Source of the DNA: Gammaproteobacteria bacterium
GTDB taxonomy: Bacteria > Pseudomonadota > Gammaproteobacteria > Xanthomonadales > SZUA-36
Direction: 5' to 3'
Length of the DNA stretch: 64,000 bases
NCBI GenBank assembly: GCA_024277815.1
Contig: JAJRUM010000043.1
Span: 1 to 64,000, forward strand
Below the pieces are notes generated by a model. That model saw only the letters and a list, made by a program, of their open reading frames with translations. It did no database searches and was not told the DNA's origin. Each line of letters begins with the position of its first letter. Positions within the stretch are counted from its first letter, which is position 1. This document shows positions 8,669-17,356 of this stretch, piece by piece. A program made the translations under genes and the position numbers.

Positions 8669-10173
8669 AAACAGACCTCTCACGCAGACACGCGCTCAAA
8701 CTCGCAACCGCCACCGGCATTGGCAGCTTGCTGCCGGGCAGCCTCTGGGCTCTTGCAGGTAAACCGGCAGATGAATTCTTCCAGTTGGATTCAATTTCTC
8801 AGGCTGCGCTGGTAAAACGTGGAGAAGTATCACAGCTTGAGCTCACCGAAGCTGCCATTGATCGCATTGAACTGTTGAACGGCAAACTTAACGCAGTCAT
8901 CACACCTATATTTGAACCGGCACGGGAGCAGGCGAAAAAGGGCTTGCCCAACGGGCCATTCACGGGCGTTCCGTATTTATTTAAGGATCTGATGGAGTAC
9001 AAGGGCTACCGCACCGCCTTCGGCTCACGGGCAACCATCAATCATATCTCTACCGAAACACACCCCTTTGGCGTTCGCACGCTGCAAGCAGGTCTCAATG
9101 TACTGGGCAAAACCAACACACCGGAACTCGGCTTGCTTGCGACGACTGAACCCATCGCCTTCGGGCCCTGTCGCAACCCCTGGGACCTGAGCCGTTCATC
9201 CGGTGGCTCCAGTGGTGGCGCGGCCGCTGCTGTGGCATCAGGCATGGTGCCGTCAGCGCAAGGCAGCGATGGTGGCGGATCACTGCGTGTGCCAGCTTCC
9301 AGTTGTGGCATATTTGCCCTGAAACCCAGCCGTGGCCGTGAAATCAGACCTGAACCACCTGCGCCATGGGAGCTCGCCGTCAAGGGGCACCTGACCCGCA
9401 GTGTGCGTGACAGTGCTGCACTTTTTGCGCTGACCGAGGAGCGGGGTGATAAGGCAGCCTTTCCGCCTGTCGGCTTAACCCGCAACCCGATCGACAGAAA
9501 GCTGAAGATTGGCCTTGCCATGCAAGGCATCAACAGCAAGGGGCCGGCGGCTGATGTTGAGGCTGAAATACTCAGAACAGCAAAACTCTGCGAAAGCCTC
9601 GGCCACGAAGTCATGGAAGCCAGCTTCCCCACCGATGGGCAGCAGTTACTGGATGCATTTGTTGCCATGTGGTCCGCCGGTGCGGCCGGCTTCAAGGCTG
9701 ATATTGAAAAACAGACCGGTAAACCCGCCGGGGATGACCTGCTCGAACCCTGGACGCTTTACATGGCCGGGTACTACCAGTCACGAGGCAAGCAGCACAT
9801 GCAACCAGCGATGGCCTATTTCGCTGAAGTCACCAGACTGATGGATACCATGTTGCAGGAATACGACGTCGTATTGTCACCGGTACTCTCCACAGCCGCG
9901 CCGAAGCTTGGATTGCAAGGCCCTCTGGTGCCCGGTGACCAGCTGATAAATGATGCGCTCAACTACGTTAACTACACGCCGATATACAACATTTCCGGGC
10001 AACCGGCGATGTCGGTACCGCTGGGGTGGAATGCCAGCGGTCTACCGATAGGCAGCCAGTTTGCAGCCAGGAGTGGCCAGGAAAAAATGCTTTTTGAGCT
10101 GGCCTACCAGTTGGAGGCAGCTCGCTCATGGCAGCAACGCTGGGCTCCCGTGTCAGCTGCAAATACAGGCTAG
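8665..10173 (+). CDS. Exported amidase (amidase signature family)
   Basis: 502 aa. The N-terminus has a Tat-like SRRHALKL motif and a hydrophobic stretch, so export through Tat is likely. The catalytic Ser-cisSer-Lys triad is visible: Lys about 107 (YLFKDL), cis-Ser about 183 in RSSGGSSGGAAAA, and the nucleophile about Ser206 in GSDGGGSLRVPAS. Such enzymes hydrolyse amides of amino or fatty acids. Coupled to the preceding hydroxylase gene. The same frame is open far upstream, but the ATGA junction and signal peptide fix the start here. Confidence 0.88.
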   Translation: MKTDLSRRHALKLATATGIGSLLPGSLWALAGKPADEFFQLDSISQAALVKRGEVSQLELTEAAIDRIELLNGKLNAVITPIFEPAREQAKKGLPNGPFTGVPYLFKDLMEYKGYRTAFGSRATINHISTETHPFGVRTLQAGLNVLGKTNTPELGLLATTEPIAFGPCRNPWDLSRSSGGSSGGAAAAVASGMVPSAQGSDGGGSLRVPASSCGIFALKPSRGREIRPEPPAPWELAVKGHLTRSVRDSAALFALTEERGDKAAFPPVGLTRNPIDRKLKIGLAMQGINSKGPAADVEAEILRTAKLCESLGHEVMEASFPTDGQQLLDAFVAMWSAGAAGFKADIEKQTGKPAGDDLLEPWTLYMAGYYQSRGKQHMQPAMAYFAEVTRLMDTMLQEYDVVLSPVLSTAAPKLGLQGPLVPGDQLINDALNYVNYTPIYNISGQPAMSVPLGWNASGLPIGSQFAARSGQEKMLFELAYQLEAARSWQQRWAPVSAANTG

Positions 10174-10236
10174 CAGGTCACTTACTTTCTTCGCGCCAGC
10201 TATGCGTTATTGGGTGTGCTGTGCATATTTCAGAAG

Positions 10237-10274
10237 AAAACCTGTCGGCAAATATCGGTAAACAAACAGGTTTT
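10237..10274. other. Inverted repeat downstream of amidase
   Basis: AAAACCTGT and ACAGGTTTT form a perfect 9-bp inverted repeat around a 20-base spacer. The loop is long for a terminator, although the right arm ends in T4. It could be a weak terminator or a protein-binding site in front of the receptor promoter. Confidence 0.35.
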
Positions 10275-10277
10275 GAA

Positions 10278-10306
10278 TTGACAGCTTTAGTCATATAACG
10301 TAATTT
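10278..10306 (+). promoter_or_regulatory. Putative sigma-70 promoter of the TonB receptor
   Basis: A perfect -35 box TTGACA is followed, after exactly 17 bases, by TAATTT as a fair -10 box. It lies about 90 bp before the receptor start codon. Confidence 0.5.
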
Positions 10307-10396
10307 TGGCAGCTGTCTGACTGGTAACAACTGGTCAGCATTCTTACAAGAACTAAATAATAATTAACTTTCTCTATTAATATCAGGGTGATAAAC

Positions 10397-12856
10397 ATGA
10401 GAGTACAAACAACAAAGCTGTTGATTTGTGTGGCAGTCAGTACCGCACTTTTCGGTGGAACCGCAGTGGCGCAAGAGGAATCCAGTGATGTGGCCATTGA
10501 AGAAATTCTGGTAACGGCCCAGAAACGATCTGAGAGCCTCACAGAGGTCCCCATTGCCATATCAGTATTCGGTGCTGAGTCTATTGACCAGACCGGCGTC
10601 CAGGAACTTCGCGATCTGGGTGAATATATCCCCAATGTGAATATTTCCCAGGGTTCAGACTTTGGCGCACAAATCAGAATTCGTGGTGTAGGCGCCAACT
10701 CCCGTAACATCGGCTTTGACTCCCGCGTTGGTGTTTACCTCGACGGTGTCTACCTTGGTCAGGGCCCTGCCCTTAACCAGGATCTCGTCGACCTCGAACA
10801 GGTTGAAGTATTGCGCGGTCCCCAGGGTACGTTGTTTGGTAAAAACACCGTTGCAGGTGCCATCAATATGATTTCAGTGAAACCGGGACCGGAATTCACT
10901 GCGGATGTCACCGCCAATGCCATGAACTACAGTGGACTGGAGCTGAAAGCCGTCGTCAATATCCCCCTGAGCGAAACCGTCAGCGCCAGGATCTCGTATT
11001 CAGACCGCAGCCGTGATGGCTATGTAAAGAACATCTACGACCCCAGTCACCTGCCAGATACCTTCAATATTGTCGTGCCCGGCGTTGGCCCGATATTTGG
11101 TATCCCCCTGTGTGATCAGTTTGGCGTAACCACACCGCCAGGTTGCGCCGCCAACCAGGTGGGCCCGGATACGGCTCCGAACGTCAAATGGCTGAGCAAT
11201 GTAGATACTTCGTCTTATCGCGCCCAGTTGCGCGTGACACCCAGCGACAAGCTCGATATCAACTTCGCAATTGACGGCCTGACCTCAGATCGCGACATCA
11301 TCAATGGCGAGCCGTTTACCGATACCTTCGGCTCCACCGTTGACCGCTTTGCACCTAACCCGCTGGAAGTCAGTTTCAGTGAAGACAGCTTTGAAAAGCG
11401 GGATATCTTCGGCGGCAACCTGAACATTGATTATGATTTCGACAACGGTTACGCGTTGCGGTCAATCACCGCATACCGTAAAACCGAAATGCTCCATCAC
11501 AATGACACGGACGCCTCGGCTTTCGACTTTCTCTATATCGATTACCAGGACGAGTACAAGCAGACCACCCAGGAATTCCAGTGGATTTCGCCTGATGACT
11601 CCGCCTTCAAGTATATTGCCGGCTTCTACTACTACAACCAGGATTCATATTCCAAGCGTGATGCCGTTACCGGTAACGCCGGTTGGCTGTTCAGGCTACC
11701 GCCGGGTGCCGGCGCCTTCAGTGAAGGCGATGTCGAAACTGATAGCTGGGCACTGTTCCTGAACGGCAGCTACGACTTCAACGATGCGTGGAGGCTGGGC
11801 TTCGGCTTCCGCTACTCGGACGAAACCAAGGATGTGGTTTACCATCTCGACGGCACACGCTCGGGTGTATTCGGCATTGGTACTACCCCGCCGGAAGGTT
11901 ATATCGACTCGGACACCTACACCAATTTCTCGCCGATGCTGACCATTGCTTACGCACTGGGTGACAACACCAACCTCTATGCCAAGTACTCCACAGGTTT
12001 CAAGTCCGGTGGCTTCAACCTCGACTATGTCACCCAGGCTGACCTGGATGCAGGTATCACTTTCGATGAGGAGACCGTGGACAGCTACGAGATTGGCCTG
12101 AAAGGTATTTATCTGGATGGCAAGTTGTCATTGAATGCAGCCGCGTTCATTGCCAACTACCAGGACTATCAGGTTAACCAGTTCTTCGACCTTGGCTTTG
12201 ACCCGGCATCCGGCACACAGCTGACGTCCATCAGGATCACCAACGCAGCTGAGGTTGAAACCAGCGGCCTGGAACTGGAAGCGACTTATCACGTCACTGA
12301 CAACCTGACTATTAATGGCTCATTGGGTTTGCTTGACGCGACCTTTGCTGATTTTCCTGGCGGCACATCGATTGAACAGCCGGATCCGACGGTTCCGGGT
12401 GGTGTGATAAAAGTGCCGGTAAACGCCAAGGGCAACCGTTTGCCAGGCGCACCAGAGGTCAACGCAACGCTGGGCTTCCAGCACTACGTGAGATTCAGCT
12501 CCATGGATCTGCTGATTCGTCTGGACGTACTCTATACAGGCGATTACTTCACCACGATCGAGAATGAAACCGTCAGGAACCTTAACGGCGCACACGGGGC
12601 AACGTTTACGTTTGACATTGGCTCATTCCTGCGGCCGAACACCATTGACTACGGCCACGTGAAATCATTCACCACGCTCAACGGGCGGGTTGGCCTGATT
12701 GACGGTGGCGACAAATGGGAAGTTTACCTGTGGGGCCGTAACCTGACGGATGAGTTCACTTACGTGGATTATTTCCGTGATTTCTTCGGTTCATTGTCAG
12801 GGGTACCAATGACACCGCGTACCTACGGTATCGAAGCGACCTATCACTTCTTTTGA
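10397..12856 (+). CDS. TonB-dependent outer membrane receptor
   Basis: 819 aa. A signal peptide ends at AVA-Q (residue 25), a TonB box (EEILVTA) follows at about 35-41, then a plug domain with VPIAISVF and VEVLRGPQGTLFGKNTVAG, and a long beta-barrel ending in an aromatic residue (ATYHFF). This is the CirA/iron-siderophore-like arrangement common in marine Proteobacteria, used to import siderophores, vitamin B12 or large organic substrates with TonB energy. The substrate is unknown; the flanking amidase and acyl-CoA ligase suggest an organic compound. Start chosen at the ATG after AGGG. Confidence 0.93.
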   Translation: MRVQTTKLLICVAVSTALFGGTAVAQEESSDVAIEEILVTAQKRSESLTEVPIAISVFGAESIDQTGVQELRDLGEYIPNVNISQGSDFGAQIRIRGVGANSRNIGFDSRVGVYLDGVYLGQGPALNQDLVDLEQVEVLRGPQGTLFGKNTVAGAINMISVKPGPEFTADVTANAMNYSGLELKAVVNIPLSETVSARISYSDRSRDGYVKNIYDPSHLPDTFNIVVPGVGPIFGIPLCDQFGVTTPPGCAANQVGPDTAPNVKWLSNVDTSSYRAQLRVTPSDKLDINFAIDGLTSDRDIINGEPFTDTFGSTVDRFAPNPLEVSFSEDSFEKRDIFGGNLNIDYDFDNGYALRSITAYRKTEMLHHNDTDASAFDFLYIDYQDEYKQTTQEFQWISPDDSAFKYIAGFYYYNQDSYSKRDAVTGNAGWLFRLPPGAGAFSEGDVETDSWALFLNGSYDFNDAWRLGFGFRYSDETKDVVYHLDGTRSGVFGIGTTPPEGYIDSDTYTNFSPMLTIAYALGDNTNLYAKYSTGFKSGGFNLDYVTQADLDAGITFDEETVDSYEIGLKGIYLDGKLSLNAAAFIANYQDYQVNQFFDLGFDPASGTQLTSIRITNAAEVETSGLELEATYHVTDNLTINGSLGLLDATFADFPGGTSIEQPDPTVPGGVIKVPVNAKGNRLPGAPEVNATLGFQHYVRFSSMDLLIRLDVLYTGDYFTTIENETVRNLNGAHGATFTFDIGSFLRPNTIDYGHVKSFTTLNGRVGLIDGGDKWEVYLWGRNLTDEFTYVDYFRDFFGSLSGVPMTPRTYGIEATYHFF

Positions 12857-12886
12857 TTGATCGCGCCATACCTGAATGACGTACTG

Positions 12887-12914
12887 AAAAGGAGGGGCAA
12901 CCCTCCTTTTCTTT
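12887..12914 (+). terminator. Intrinsic terminator after TonB receptor
   Basis: A perfect 10-bp stem, AAAAGGAGGG with CCCTCCTTTT, closes on a GCAA tetraloop and runs into a T-rich tail. Confidence 0.85.
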
Positions 12915-12933
12915 AGCTGCGTAAGGAGCAGAC

Positions 12934-13890
12934 ATGACGAAACGATGGAACTACACCAGCGGTTTGCATGCACTCGGCAACGGCGCCTACGCCTGGCTGG
13001 CACCGGATGGCAACTGGGGCTGGAGCAACGCGGGCCTGATTGTGGACGGCCGGGAGGCGCTGCTGGTAGATACGTTATTTGACCTTGCCATGACCAACGA
13101 GATGCTGTCAGCCATGCGCGCCGCCGAACCGCGCGCAGCCAAAGACATTGGCACGCTGGTCAATACCCATGCCAATGGCGATCACACCCACGGCAATGAA
13201 CTGGTACACGGTGCGGAAATCATCGCCTCAAATGCCTCGGCGGCGGAAATGGTCGAAATACCCCCTGCCATGCTGGCAGCAATGATGGCGGAAACAGACG
13301 GCAACCCGGCACCCATCGCGCGGTTTCTGCAACACGCTTTTGGTGCATTCGACTTTAACGGCATTACGCTGACACCGCCCACCCGCACTTTCGATAAGTC
13401 CCTGAGCCTCAAAGTGGGTAACAAAAACGTTGAATTGAAAGAGCTCGGACCGGCGCACACACGCGGGGATATCATCGTTCACGTAGCCGAGGACCGCACT
13501 GTGTTCACCGGCGACATCCTGTTTATAGACAGCACACCGATCATGTGGTCCGGCCCGATTCAGAACTGGATCGATGCCTGTGACTACATTACCGGCCTGG
13601 ATGTTGAGACTATTGTTCCCGGACATGGCCCCATTACCGACAAGGCCGGGGTTGCAGCGGTTAAGGGCTATCTTGAATTTGTCCGGCGCGAGGCCAGGCA
13701 CCGTTATGACGCAGGTATGGATGCTTTTGAAGCTGCCAGAGATATCGCTCTGGGGGACTATGAATCCTGGGGCGACGCCGAGCGCATCGTGGTTAACGTT
13801 GACCGCCTGTACGGCGAGTTTTCAGGCCAACCCGGACCGCCCGACATTCAGAAACTGTTTGCCCAAATGGCTGCTATTGCGAAGTTCTAA
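12934..13890 (+). CDS. MBL-fold metallo-hydrolase
   Basis: 318 aa, cytoplasmic. The zinc-binding motif THANGDHTHGN lies at about 78-88 (HxNxDH variant), with further ligands in GPAHTRGD, FTGDILF and VPGHGPI. These fix the metallo-beta-lactamase fold. Members hydrolyse thioesters, lactones or related bonds; no substrate can be read from the sequence. A strong AAGGAG precedes the ATG. The 3' end overlaps the convergent ligase gene by 4 bp. Confidence 0.85.
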   Translation: MTKRWNYTSGLHALGNGAYAWLAPDGNWGWSNAGLIVDGREALLVDTLFDLAMTNEMLSAMRAAEPRAAKDIGTLVNTHANGDHTHGNELVHGAEIIASNASAAEMVEIPPAMLAAMMAETDGNPAPIARFLQHAFGAFDFNGITLTPPTRTFDKSLSLKVGNKNVELKELGPAHTRGDIIVHVAEDRTVFTGDILFIDSTPIMWSGPIQNWIDACDYITGLDVETIVPGHGPITDKAGVAAVKGYLEFVRREARHRYDAGMDAFEAARDIALGDYESWGDAERIVVNVDRLYGEFSGQPGPPDIQKLFAQMAAIAKF

Positions 13891-15485
13891 ACGGGCGGGT
13901 CCCGGAGGCTCTGGATTTCTTTCTTCAGGGCTGCCTTGTCGACCTTGCCGGTGGCCAGCAACGGCAGTTCCGGACGCAAAATAAACCGCTTGGGGATTTT
14001 GTAGTTCACCAGTTTTTGCTGGCACAGCTCCAGTAACTCCCCGGCCTCTGCCCGGGTACTAGGCTGGCGCATGATGAATGCCCAGCCAACTTCCTGGTAG
14101 AGGTCATCCGGTACACCAATCACAGCGGCAAAAAGCACCCCGGCGTGGCTTTCCAGTACTTCCTCAACCTCGCGGGGAAACACATTCTCGCCACCTGTCT
14201 TAAACATTTCCGACTTGCGACCGGTAATGAATATATAGCCCTGCTCATCTTTCCAGGCCATATCGTTGGTGGCATACCAGCCCTCGCCATCCAGCACTTT
14301 TGCGGTCTCCTGCGGCTTGTTCAGATACTCCCGGAACATGAATGCGCCACGTACCAGAATCTCACCCACTTCGCCATCCGGAAGTTCGTGGCCTTCCTCA
14401 TCGACGATTTTCAGTTCAAAGGGATGGGCAATTTTTCCGGCCGAACGGGTTAACTGCTGCTGGCTCGCATCCGCCCCGGTATAGGTAATAAAGCCGCAAA
14501 CCTCGGTGCTGCCATAACCCGTGATAAGTGTTGCACCGGTCTTCGCACAAATGCCACTCAACACATCAATCATGGCTTGCGGGGCTGCAGCGCCTGCCCA
14601 GACAAATTGTTCAACGCTGCTGAAATCTGTTGATCCGAACGCTGGCTGCTGCATTTGCAACAGGAACATTACCGGCACCTGGCCGAGCAGGGTGATCTTC
14701 TCCCGCCCGATCATTTGCAGCGACTCAAGTGGATGGAAACTGTCCATCATCACATTGCAACCACCGGCCATGACAGCCCCAAAACCAATCTCCACATCAG
14801 CTGCCACGTGGTTGATCGGAAAATGCAGCAGCGCCCGCGAATCGTTGTGCAGGTTAAACTTCTGCGCCTCCACCCGGATGTTCTCGATAATACTGCGGTG
14901 CGTGTGGACCACACCTTTTGGCCGACCGGTGGATCCGGAGGTATACATCAGCAACGCGCTGTCCGTTCCTTTCCCGGCCAGATTGCGGTCTGCCAGTAAA
15001 GCCTCAAGTTCCGGTCTGGGGTGGTGTGCAAATCGTTTAAAGTTCTCCGCACCTGCAAAGGCCTCGCCAACAATCAGAACCTTGCGAATAAACGGAAACT
15101 CTTCCATCAGGCTGCTGATGGCCGGCTCAAGATCCTGCCCCATGAACTCACGCACGGCTATCAGCACCACCGGTTGGCTGTCACTGATCTGGTAACGCAA
15201 TTCATCGAGTGTGAACTTGGGGTTCAGCCCCAACCACACCGCACCCACCTTGTTGGCCGCCATGTAGGTGGTGAGAAACTCATTACTTGCCATGGATAAA
15301 AAGGCCACGCGATCGCCCCTTTCCACGCCGATATCCAGATATGCCAGGGCAATATGATCCATCTCAGACTTGAAGGCCTGCCAGTTCAGGCGCTCATCCC
15401 CAAACACCAGCGCCTCGGCCGCCGGGGTTGCCTGTGCCCAGAGCTCAACATACTGCCAGGTCTGATCCAGTACTGGAGCTGTCAT
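13887..15485 (-). CDS. Acyl-CoA synthetase (AMP-forming, class I)
   Basis: 532 aa. Carries the adenylation P-loop motif MYTSGSTGRPKGV, the A5-like TGYGSTEVCG, the GWYATNDMAW region and the C-terminal catalytic lysine segment TGKVDKAALKKEI. It activates a carboxylic acid to acyl-AMP and then the CoA thioester. The gene overlaps the end of the MaoC-like gene (ATGA), so the two form one operon, consistent with activation and later hydration of an acyl chain. Exact substrate unknown. Confidence 0.9.
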   Translation of the reverse strand: MTAPVLDQTWQYVELWAQATPAAEALVFGDERLNWQAFKSEMDHIALAYLDIGVERGDRVAFLSMASNEFLTTYMAANKVGAVWLGLNPKFTLDELRYQISDSQPVVLIAVREFMGQDLEPAISSLMEEFPFIRKVLIVGEAFAGAENFKRFAHHPRPELEALLADRNLAGKGTDSALLMYTSGSTGRPKGVVHTHRSIIENIRVEAQKFNLHNDSRALLHFPINHVAADVEIGFGAVMAGGCNVMMDSFHPLESLQMIGREKITLLGQVPVMFLLQMQQPAFGSTDFSSVEQFVWAGAAAPQAMIDVLSGICAKTGATLITGYGSTEVCGFITYTGADASQQQLTRSAGKIAHPFELKIVDEEGHELPDGEVGEILVRGAFMFREYLNKPQETAKVLDGEGWYATNDMAWKDEQGYIFITGRKSEMFKTGGENVFPREVEEVLESHAGVLFAAVIGVPDDLYQEVGWAFIMRQPSTRAEAGELLELCQQKLVNYKIPKRFILRPELPLLATGKVDKAALKKEIQSLRDPPV

Positions 15486-16369
15486 AACCGACCCCCTGAT
15501 ATTCTTGCGTAGCCGTCTTCAATAACCACCTTATCTTCATCTCCCAGCACGTCAAAAAATAAGTCTGTATAGCTCTCTTTGTCGTCAGCACTCAACAACC
15601 TGACCGTGATGCCGGCCGGCGGTAAAACCATACCTGTAAATCGGCAACCAAGTACCTGCAGGCGGGTAGGGTCACGCTCAGCATTGCGGTTGACCAGTTC
15701 CCTGGCCGCGTAGGCAAGCGTCGCAGTGCCTTGTAAAAGTAACCCCGGCAAGCCTGCCTGGTGGGCAGATTTCCTCGAGGTATGAATGGGAAAGTGGATA
15801 TCCGTGCAGCCGTCATATATATGTGCACGTAGCGCATCAATGGGTATCGACTGCTCCCACTGGCTCGTCCCGGCTGCCGGCATAGCCGGCATAGCCGGCA
15901 AGGTTTCAGCACCGGCACCACCATCCTCACACTCCACGCCACGCATAATGCCACCGAAGTATTCGGTGTAAACAGGTGTCCCGCATTGGTTGTGGGCTTC
16001 GAAACGAAGCACGATATGTGTACCTGCACGGTGCGGAAGTATCGCAGCAACGACACCCTTGATGGTCAGTTCATCACCCGGCCTGACCGGTGCATGAAAC
16101 TCCAGCCACTCGCTGTAATGTACCTGGGTATGAAAAACCTCCAATGGAAAATCATTGGCCTCAATATTCTCCGCCAGGCGGCCAACTACCCGCCAGGTGG
16201 CCGCCACACTGAACATCGGCGGCGCGATAAGGCCTGCCGGACGCAGGTCATCAAAATATTGCTCATTATTATCATCAACAGCGGCCGCATAATTCATGCT
16301 GTCTCGCCAGCTGACGATCATGCGATGTTCCCTGATATTCAGGCCTGTGTACTTTGAACTGATCTTCAT
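15482..16369 (-). CDS. MaoC-like double hot-dog dehydratase/hydratase
   Basis: 295 aa. Two hot-dog domains are seen: an N-terminal half with FSVAATWRVVG and VHYSEWLEFHAPVRPGDELT, and a C-terminal half with DIHFPIHTSRKSAHQAGLPGLLLQGT and GCRFTGMVLPP. This is the layout of MaoC/FAS1-type enoyl-CoA hydratases. It probably hydrates or dehydrates the CoA thioester made by the coupled ligase. A 9-bp unit GCCGGCATA is repeated at 15876-15900 and encodes an AMPAMPA linker, a small expansion. It is transcribed divergently from the nap operon. Confidence 0.75.
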   Translation of the reverse strand: MKISSKYTGLNIREHRMIVSWRDSMNYAAAVDDNNEQYFDDLRPAGLIAPPMFSVAATWRVVGRLAENIEANDFPLEVFHTQVHYSEWLEFHAPVRPGDELTIKGVVAAILPHRAGTHIVLRFEAHNQCGTPVYTEYFGGIMRGVECEDGGAGAETLPAMPAMPAAGTSQWEQSIPIDALRAHIYDGCTDIHFPIHTSRKSAHQAGLPGLLLQGTATLAYAARELVNRNAERDPTRLQVLGCRFTGMVLPPAGITVRLLSADDKESYTDLFFDVLGDEDKVVIEDGYARISGGRL

Positions 16370-16476
16370 AAGGCTCAATCTACTTCCAGCAGTATTCCAT
16401 TGCCACAACTCTCCGGCCAGATTCTATATAAATCCACAGAATTTTTGGCGTTCAACACCTGCATATCGATAGAGTT

Positions 16477-16492
16477 CATGATGTAAATCATG
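16477..16492. promoter_or_regulatory. FNR-like binding site upstream of napF
   Basis: CATGATgtaaATCATG is a perfect palindrome with the FNR/DNR spacing (5-bp half-sites, 4-bp spacer; consensus TTGAT-N4-ATCAA, one mismatch per half). Its centre, 16484.5, lies 41.5 bp upstream of the start site expected from the TATCCT -10 box at 16514-16519. This is the classic position for activation by FNR-type regulators. It fits oxygen control of nitrate respiration. Confidence 0.6.
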
Positions 16493-16513
16493 TGCCAATT
16501 GCTGCACAGTGGC

Positions 16514-16519
16514 TATCCT
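16514..16519 (+). promoter_or_regulatory. Putative -10 box of the nap operon
   Basis: TATCCT, with expected transcription start near 16526. No -35 box is evident, as is usual for an activator-dependent promoter. Confidence 0.45.
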
Positions 16520-16556
16520 AGATAACAGGAAGGGCTCGGGGTGGGGCCACGCGTAT

Positions 16557-17093
16557 ATGAATCTGATATCCAGAGCACAATTTCTGCGCGGCGACTGGCG
16601 AGGTCGAAAGCCGGGCCTTCGGCCTCCCTGGGCGCTGACTGAACCAGCATTTTCAGACCGCTGTGATGGTTGCGGCAAGTGCGTAACAGCCTGCCAGGAA
16701 AAAATCATTGTGATGTCGCCCGGAAAGCTGCCGCTGCTGGATTTTTCGTGCGGCGGTTGCACCTTCTGCGGGGCCTGTGTGGCAGCCTGCGAACCCGCTG
16801 CGCTTCAAGCCGGCCAGGCAACAGGGCGAATGCCCTGGCAACTACAGGCCAGGATAGCTGATAGCTGTCTGGCCAAACACGGCACCAGCTGTGCACGCTG
16901 CATTGAGGCCTGCGAACTGGATGCCATCGTGGCCAGGCCCGTATTGGGCGGGCGTCTGAAGATCAATATTGACCTGGACACCTGCAACGGCTGTGGCATG
17001 TGTATCAAGCCATGCCCGGTAGACGCAATTTCACTCAACCAGTCCGGCGAAGAGCAACCACCGGCCAGGCAACAATCAGGAGAGCATGTGTGA
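16557..17093 (+). CDS. napF: Ferredoxin-type protein NapF
   Basis: 178 aa, cytoplasmic iron-sulfur protein that assists maturation of NapA. Clusters of cysteines are visible as CDGCGKCVTAC, CGGCTFCGACVAAC, a degenerate CARCIEAC region and CNGCGMCIKPCPV, giving several [4Fe-4S] sites as in NapF. The N-terminus RAQFLRGDWRG also fits the family. The ATG at 16557 matches that end; a GTG 48 bp upstream is less likely. It opens the nap operon and overlaps napD by 4 bp. Confidence 0.9.
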   Translation: MNLISRAQFLRGDWRGRKPGLRPPWALTEPAFSDRCDGCGKCVTACQEKIIVMSPGKLPLLDFSCGGCTFCGACVAACEPAALQAGQATGRMPWQLQARIADSCLAKHGTSCARCIEACELDAIVARPVLGGRLKINIDLDTCNGCGMCIKPCPVDAISLNQSGEEQPPARQQSGEHV

Positions 17094-17356
17094 GTAATCT
17101 TTGTATCAGCAGTCTTGTGGTGCGGACCAAACCGTCATCACTCCCTGCAGTCAGCGACAGAATCGACGCCCTGCAAGAAGCAGAAGTGTATGGCGCAAGT
17201 GAAGATGGCCGATTGGTGGTGGTACTCGACACCTCTGACAACCGCAAAGCCGCAGACATGATTACCGACATACAAAATCAGCCCGACATCCTGTCGGCAA
17301 CACTTATTTATCAATATGACGACCAGTTCGGCAACCAGGTGGAGGCCCCGGCATGA
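17090..17356 (+). CDS. napD: NapD chaperone for NapA
   Basis: 88 aa from a GTG start preceded by AGGAG. NapD is a small ferredoxin-fold chaperone that binds the Tat signal of NapA and holds it back until the molybdenum cofactor is loaded. The sequence shows the family start [14 protein letters not shown] and the VVLDTSDN strand. It overlaps napF (GTGTGA) and napA (ATGA), which strongly supports co-translation. Confidence 0.9.
   Translation: MSNLCISSLVVRTKPSSLPAVSDRIDALQEAEVYGASEDGRLVVVLDTSDNRKAADMITDIQNQPDILSATLIYQYDDQFGNQVEAPA

Noticed and set aside
9042-9695. A 217-codon minus-strand frame under the amidase
   Set aside because: Pro/Ser-rich antisense reading of a well-supported gene.
15876-15900. 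Tandem GCCGGCATA repeat as a mobile or CRISPR-like feature
   Set aside because: Fewer than three full 9-bp units within a coding linker; simple slippage is enough.
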